From positions 930,001 to 994,000 of the forward strand of contig NZ_CP099582.1 in the NCBI RefSeq assembly GCF_024022995.1: 64,000 nucleotides of DNA. Reading direction: 5' to 3'. This document shows positions 59,243-64,000 of this stretch, piece after piece. Made by a program: the position numbers and the translations under genes. Position 1 is the stretch's first letter; each line of letters opens with the position of its first letter. Source of the DNA: Thermococcus aggregans. GTDB lineage: Archaea > Methanobacteriota_B > Thermococci > Thermococcales > Thermococcaceae. The notes below the pieces were generated by a model, which was not told the DNA's origin, did not search any database, and saw nothing but the letters and a program-made list of their open reading frames with translations.

Positions 59243-60097
59243 ATGAGGGTAAAATCCTCCTACCTTCCTTATTTTTTAATTTTGCCTGCATTTGCGTACC
59301 TACTGTTTTTTGTAGGATATCCACTTGTTCAAGCCCTTTATATTGCGTTTACTCAAAACGGACAATTTTCCCTTGCAACTGTTAGAAAGACCTTTGCTGA
59401 CCCATATTTTTGGGAAGCTTTGAAATATACCCTTGCCCTTGCGGGAGTCATTGTCCCAACTCAAGTTGGGTTGGCTATCATATTAGCCCTCGCTGTTAAT
59501 AGGGCGTTTAAAGGAAAAGACCTTACTATTTATGCTCTCACAATCCCCCTAACTATAAGTGATGTTGCTGCCGGTTTGATATGGTACTCCATGCTTTCCC
59601 CAAGTGGATTTTTGAATAAGCTTCTTCTGAATATTGGGCTTATTCACCAGCCTATTTACTTCTTTGGGTATCAATACCGCCACATGGAGTTTCTGGCTAT
59701 TGTTTTAGCCGAGCTTTGGAGAGCAACCTCAATAGTCTTTGTTATAATCCTCGCTGGACTTCAGATGATAAGCAACGAATATCTAGAGGCAGCAGAAGTG
59801 TTTGGAGCAGACTACTGGACTAGGTTAAGGAAGATAGTGATTCCCCTCTTAAAGCCAAGCATCCAGAGTGCACTAATAATCAGAACACTCTTTGCAATGC
59901 AGATATTCGGTATAGTCTGGATACTTGCCGGAAGAGACATTCCAATCCTCGCTGGAGAAGGGTTCTACAGGCTAACCGAGCTAAAAGAGTACGATGTGGC
60001 CTCAATTTACGCCTTGGTAATAGCGGGGCTTTCAATACTGCTCGGAGCGCTCTATATTAAGTTCATGAAGGCTGAATACCTGGAGGTGAGAAGATGA
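59243..60097 (+). CDS. ABC sugar permease, MalF-type
   Basis: This 284-residue permease has six helices. It starts 'YLPYFLILPAFAYLLFFVGY' as MalF/UgpA proteins do. The EAA loop is 'EYLEAAEVFGADYWTRLRKI' followed by 'VIPLLKPS'. It is 10 bp after the binding-protein gene with GGGAGGTGCC upstream, and overlaps the second permease by 4 bp. It forms the membrane channel with the next gene. Confidence 0.92.
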   Translation: MRVKSSYLPYFLILPAFAYLLFFVGYPLVQALYIAFTQNGQFSLATVRKTFADPYFWEALKYTLALAGVIVPTQVGLAIILALAVNRAFKGKDLTIYALTIPLTISDVAAGLIWYSMLSPSGFLNKLLLNIGLIHQPIYFFGYQYRHMEFLAIVLAELWRATSIVFVIILAGLQMISNEYLEAAEVFGADYWTRLRKIVIPLLKPSIQSALIIRTLFAMQIFGIVWILAGRDIPILAGEGFYRLTELKEYDVASIYALVIAGLSILLGALYIKFMKAEYLEVRR

Positions 60098-60927
60098 ACG
60101 ACGAAACAAAGTTCATGCTAAAAAGGCTAGCCTTTTACACGTTTATTTTTACCGTGATTGCTTGGATAATAATCCCAATAATAATCTCAACGCTCTATGG
60201 ATTTGCCCTTCCAAAGGACTATTATGACCCAAAGAAAGTCATCCCAACAAGCTTTACAACACAGTACGTTAAGACCCTCCTCTTTACGCTCGGAGCTTTA
60301 GATGGAATTAAGAACAGTATTATTGTTGCGTTGATTACAATAGTCATAAGTTTTACCCTCGGAATTCCAGCAGGATACGCAGTCGCAAAGTTCATCTTCC
60401 CCGGAAAAGACACCATAAAGCTTTCGATAGTGGCCCTTAGGATGTTTCCAATACCCGTAATGGCAATTCCTCTTGTAGTCCTTTACATAAGGCTCAACCT
60501 TATCGATACATTACTCGGAGTTGCCCTCGCCCATACTGCTATGGCACTTCCATTTGTAGTTTTAATAACCTCAAGCATCTTTGCAGGGGTTTCCACTGAG
60601 CTCGAGGAAGCCGGTATGGTGTTTGGACTCACAAGATTAGGATCGTTCTTCAGAATTACCCTCCCCCTAGCACTACCAGGTTTAGCGGCAGCTGCAATGT
60701 TCACTTTCGTCATGTCGTGGAACGAAGTTTTCGTAGCTTCAATTCTAACCCTGTCCCATAGAACCCTTCCGGCTCAAATTTTATCAATAATGGCAGGAGC
60801 AAGCGGAGGAGCGGCGCCGGATTATTACAAATTCGCGGCAGCATTTATTATGATATTGCCGGCCATAACGTTCATATTCTTCGCTAGGAAGTATCTGGTA
60901 ACAATGTGGGGTATAACACTAAAATGA
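60094..60927 (+). CDS. ABC sugar permease, MalG-type
   Basis: This 277-residue permease has six helices and the EAA loop 'ELEEAGMVFGLTRLGSFFRI' followed by 'TLPLALPG', the MalG/UgpE pattern. The periplasmic side and C-terminus ('RKYLVTMWGITLK') are normal in length. It is coupled by a 4-bp overlap to the MalF-type gene and precedes the ATPase by 10 bp. Confidence 0.92.
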   Translation: MNDETKFMLKRLAFYTFIFTVIAWIIIPIIISTLYGFALPKDYYDPKKVIPTSFTTQYVKTLLFTLGALDGIKNSIIVALITIVISFTLGIPAGYAVAKFIFPGKDTIKLSIVALRMFPIPVMAIPLVVLYIRLNLIDTLLGVALAHTAMALPFVVLITSSIFAGVSTELEEAGMVFGLTRLGSFFRITLPLALPGLAAAAMFTFVMSWNEVFVASILTLSHRTLPAQILSIMAGASGGAAPDYYKFAAAFIMILPAITFIFFARKYLVTMWGITLK

Positions 60928-60937
60928 GGTGTAAAAA

Positions 60938-62049
60938 ATGGTGGAAGTTAGACTTGAGAACCTCAAGAAGTATTTTGATAATGGAAGAGTAAAAGCTGTT
61001 GATGGAGTAAACCTAACCATAAAGGACGGAGAATTCCTTGTACTCCTTGGACCTAGTGGTTGTGGAAAGACTACAACTCTCAGAATGATAGCGGGTTTGG
61101 AAACGCCAACAAGCGGAAGGATATGGTTTGGAGACAAAGATGTAACTTATCTTCCCCCTAAGGACAGAAACATCTCGATGGTTTTCCAGAGCTATGCAGT
61201 TTGGCCCCACATGACAGTTTACGATAACATAGCCTTCCCGCTGAAGATTAAAAAGTATCCAAAAGAGGAGATAGACAAAAAGGTCAAATGGGCTGCAGAA
61301 CTGCTTCAAATAGGAGAGCTCCTCGACAGGTATCCTGCTCAGCTCAGTGGTGGTCAGAGGCAGAGAGTCGCCGTTGCAAGAGCGATAGTTGTTGAGCCGA
61401 ACGTTTTGCTTATGGACGAGCCGCTTTCAAATCTTGATGCCAAGCTTAGGGTTGCAATGAGGGCAGAGATTAAAAAGCTCCAAACAAAGTTAAAGGTCAC
61501 TACAATCTACGTTACCCACGACCAAGTTGAAGCTATGACAATGGGTGACAGAATAGCAGTAATGAACCGAGGAAAGCTCCTCCAAGTTGGACCACCAACG
61601 GAAGTTTATCTGAAGCCCAACTCAATCTTCGTGGCAACGTTCATAGGGGCTCCTGAGATGAACTTACTTGAGGTGACTGTTAAAGAAACGGGAGACTCAA
61701 TTGTCTTAGAAGGGGAGGGGTTTGAAATCCCGCTGCCAAGTGATTTCAAAGAGCTTTTAGGGAAGTACATAGACAAAACAGTTATTTTTGGTATAAGACC
61801 AGAGCACATGACCATAGAAGGTGTATCATCTCTGGAGCATGTAAAAAGAAGTGCTATACTAGAAGGAATAGTAGATTTCATTGAAGCTTTAGGTACAGAT
61901 ACAATTGTACATGCCAATATAGGAAGTGGAAACATTATAAAAGTAAAGCTCCCTGGTCATATACCCCTTGAAGTGGGGAGTAAAGTTAAAATAGTAGTCG
62001 ACTTGGACAATATTCATGTATTCGATAAGAACACTGAAAAAGCCATAAT

Positions 62050-62053
<4 letters not shown>
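60938..62053 (+). CDS. ABC sugar transporter ATPase, MalK-type
   Basis: This 371-residue ATPase powers the importer. Walker A 'GPSGCGKTTTLR' (about 39-50), Q-loop 'VFQSYAVWPHM', signature 'LSGGQRQRVAVARAI', Walker B 'VLLMDEPLSNLD', H-loop 'YVTHDQVEAMT'. The C-terminal TOBE/MalK regulatory domain (about 240-371) is present. Its stop overlaps the regulator's start by 4 bp. The TOBE domain may contact the regulator or sense the uptake state, as in other MalK proteins. Confidence 0.93.
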
Positions 62054-63758
<1,705 letters not shown>

Positions 63759-63796
63759 CTATCACCTCTTTTGTCAACGAGATAAAAAGCAAAAAA

Positions 63797-64000
63797 CTAA
63801 AGCATCCAATCAACTCCTAATATTCTGCTGTATTCTGCTAAAACCCTTCTAAGGTACTCCTTTGCAGTCACAACTTTGTCTTTCTTAAACCGCTCTGCCC
63901 ATTTTTCGTTGCCAAACTCTTCCGCGCCCTTCGCGACCAAATCTATAACCCTCATTGAATCCCAGAATACCGGTTCATAGCCGGCTTTCTTGAGGAAATT
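63797..64000 (-). CDS. gor: Glyceraldehyde-3-phosphate:ferredoxin oxidoreductase, C-terminal end
   Basis: The last 67 residues are in the window and the gene continues past the right edge. 'AGYEPVFWDSMRVIDLVAKG' followed by 'FGNEKWAERFKKDK' and 'ILGVDWML' closely match the C-terminus of the Pyrococcus tungsten enzyme GAPOR. It oxidises glyceraldehyde-3-phosphate to 3-phosphoglycerate with ferredoxin in the modified glycolysis of Thermococcales. The neighbour tpiA supplies its substrate. Confidence 0.92.
   Translation of the reverse strand, partial: NFLKKAGYEPVFWDSMRVIDLVAKGAEEFGNEKWAERFKKDKVVTAKEYLRRVLAEYSRILGVDWML

Overview
This is a window of a hyperthermophilic archaeon of the order Thermococcales, most likely a lower-GC Thermococcus. 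The evidence is the C-terminus of a glyceraldehyde-3-phosphate:ferredoxin oxidoreductase at the right edge, a tungsten aldehyde:ferredoxin oxidoreductase, a CGP-CTERM surface protein, a wyosine-tRNA enzyme (Taw2), a TrmB-type sugar regulator, archaeal BRE/TATA promoters with GGTGA-type ribosome binding sites, and many short-leader or leaderless starts.

Layout. (1) 1-1029: the start of an ArsR-type regulator and an MBL-fold hydrolase. (2) 1143-15507: a defence island. A large Eco57I/PglX-like DNA methylase is followed at 12-13 bp spacing by a ComEC-like MBL protein, an OLD-like ATPase-TOPRIM nuclease and an unrecognised 258-aa protein. Then come an AbiEi/AbiEii-type pair, a PLD-SNF2 helicase, an EVE-domain protein and a convergent VapBC pair. 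I do not recognise this combination as a named system. An imperfect 42-bp direct repeat, whose second copy looks like a decayed abiEii end, brackets the helicase-EVE segment. (3) 15643-20447: a CGP-CTERM protein, then a tungstoenzyme plus MoaD-like operon divergent from an acetamidase/formamidase. (4) 20777-36072: mixed housekeeping and uncharacterised genes: radical SAM, membrane proteins, threonine synthase, RNA methyltransferases, small GTPase, HD and MBL hydrolases, Cas4-like nuclease and Taw2. A convincing C/D box guide sRNA lies just upstream of the Cas4-like gene. (5) 36140-54576: radical SAM, two orphan Dpp-type permeases, PP-loop ATPase, nicotinamidase, PadR-MFS operon, asparaginase, a multi-domain DHH (RecJ-like) protein, paralogous MFS transporters sharing a promoter element, an S-layer-like protein, and a membrane/TOPRIM pair. 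(6) 54559-64000: a sugar locus with a GT-A glycosyltransferase, two Gfo/Idh/MocA oxidoreductases, a complete carbohydrate ABC importer and a TrmB-like regulator, next to triosephosphate isomerase and GAPOR.

How it works together. In region 6 the inverted repeat AACCAY-N5-GTGGTT lies in the two promoter regions that start the pathway (55723-55739 and 57845-57861). It is the best candidate operator of the TrmB-like protein and would join the glycosyltransferase, oxidoreductases and transporter into one regulon. In region 2 the modification enzyme, nucleases, toxin-type nucleotidyltransferase and modified-base reader fit a multi-layer anti-virus island. I saw no tRNA, rRNA, transposase or CRISPR array.
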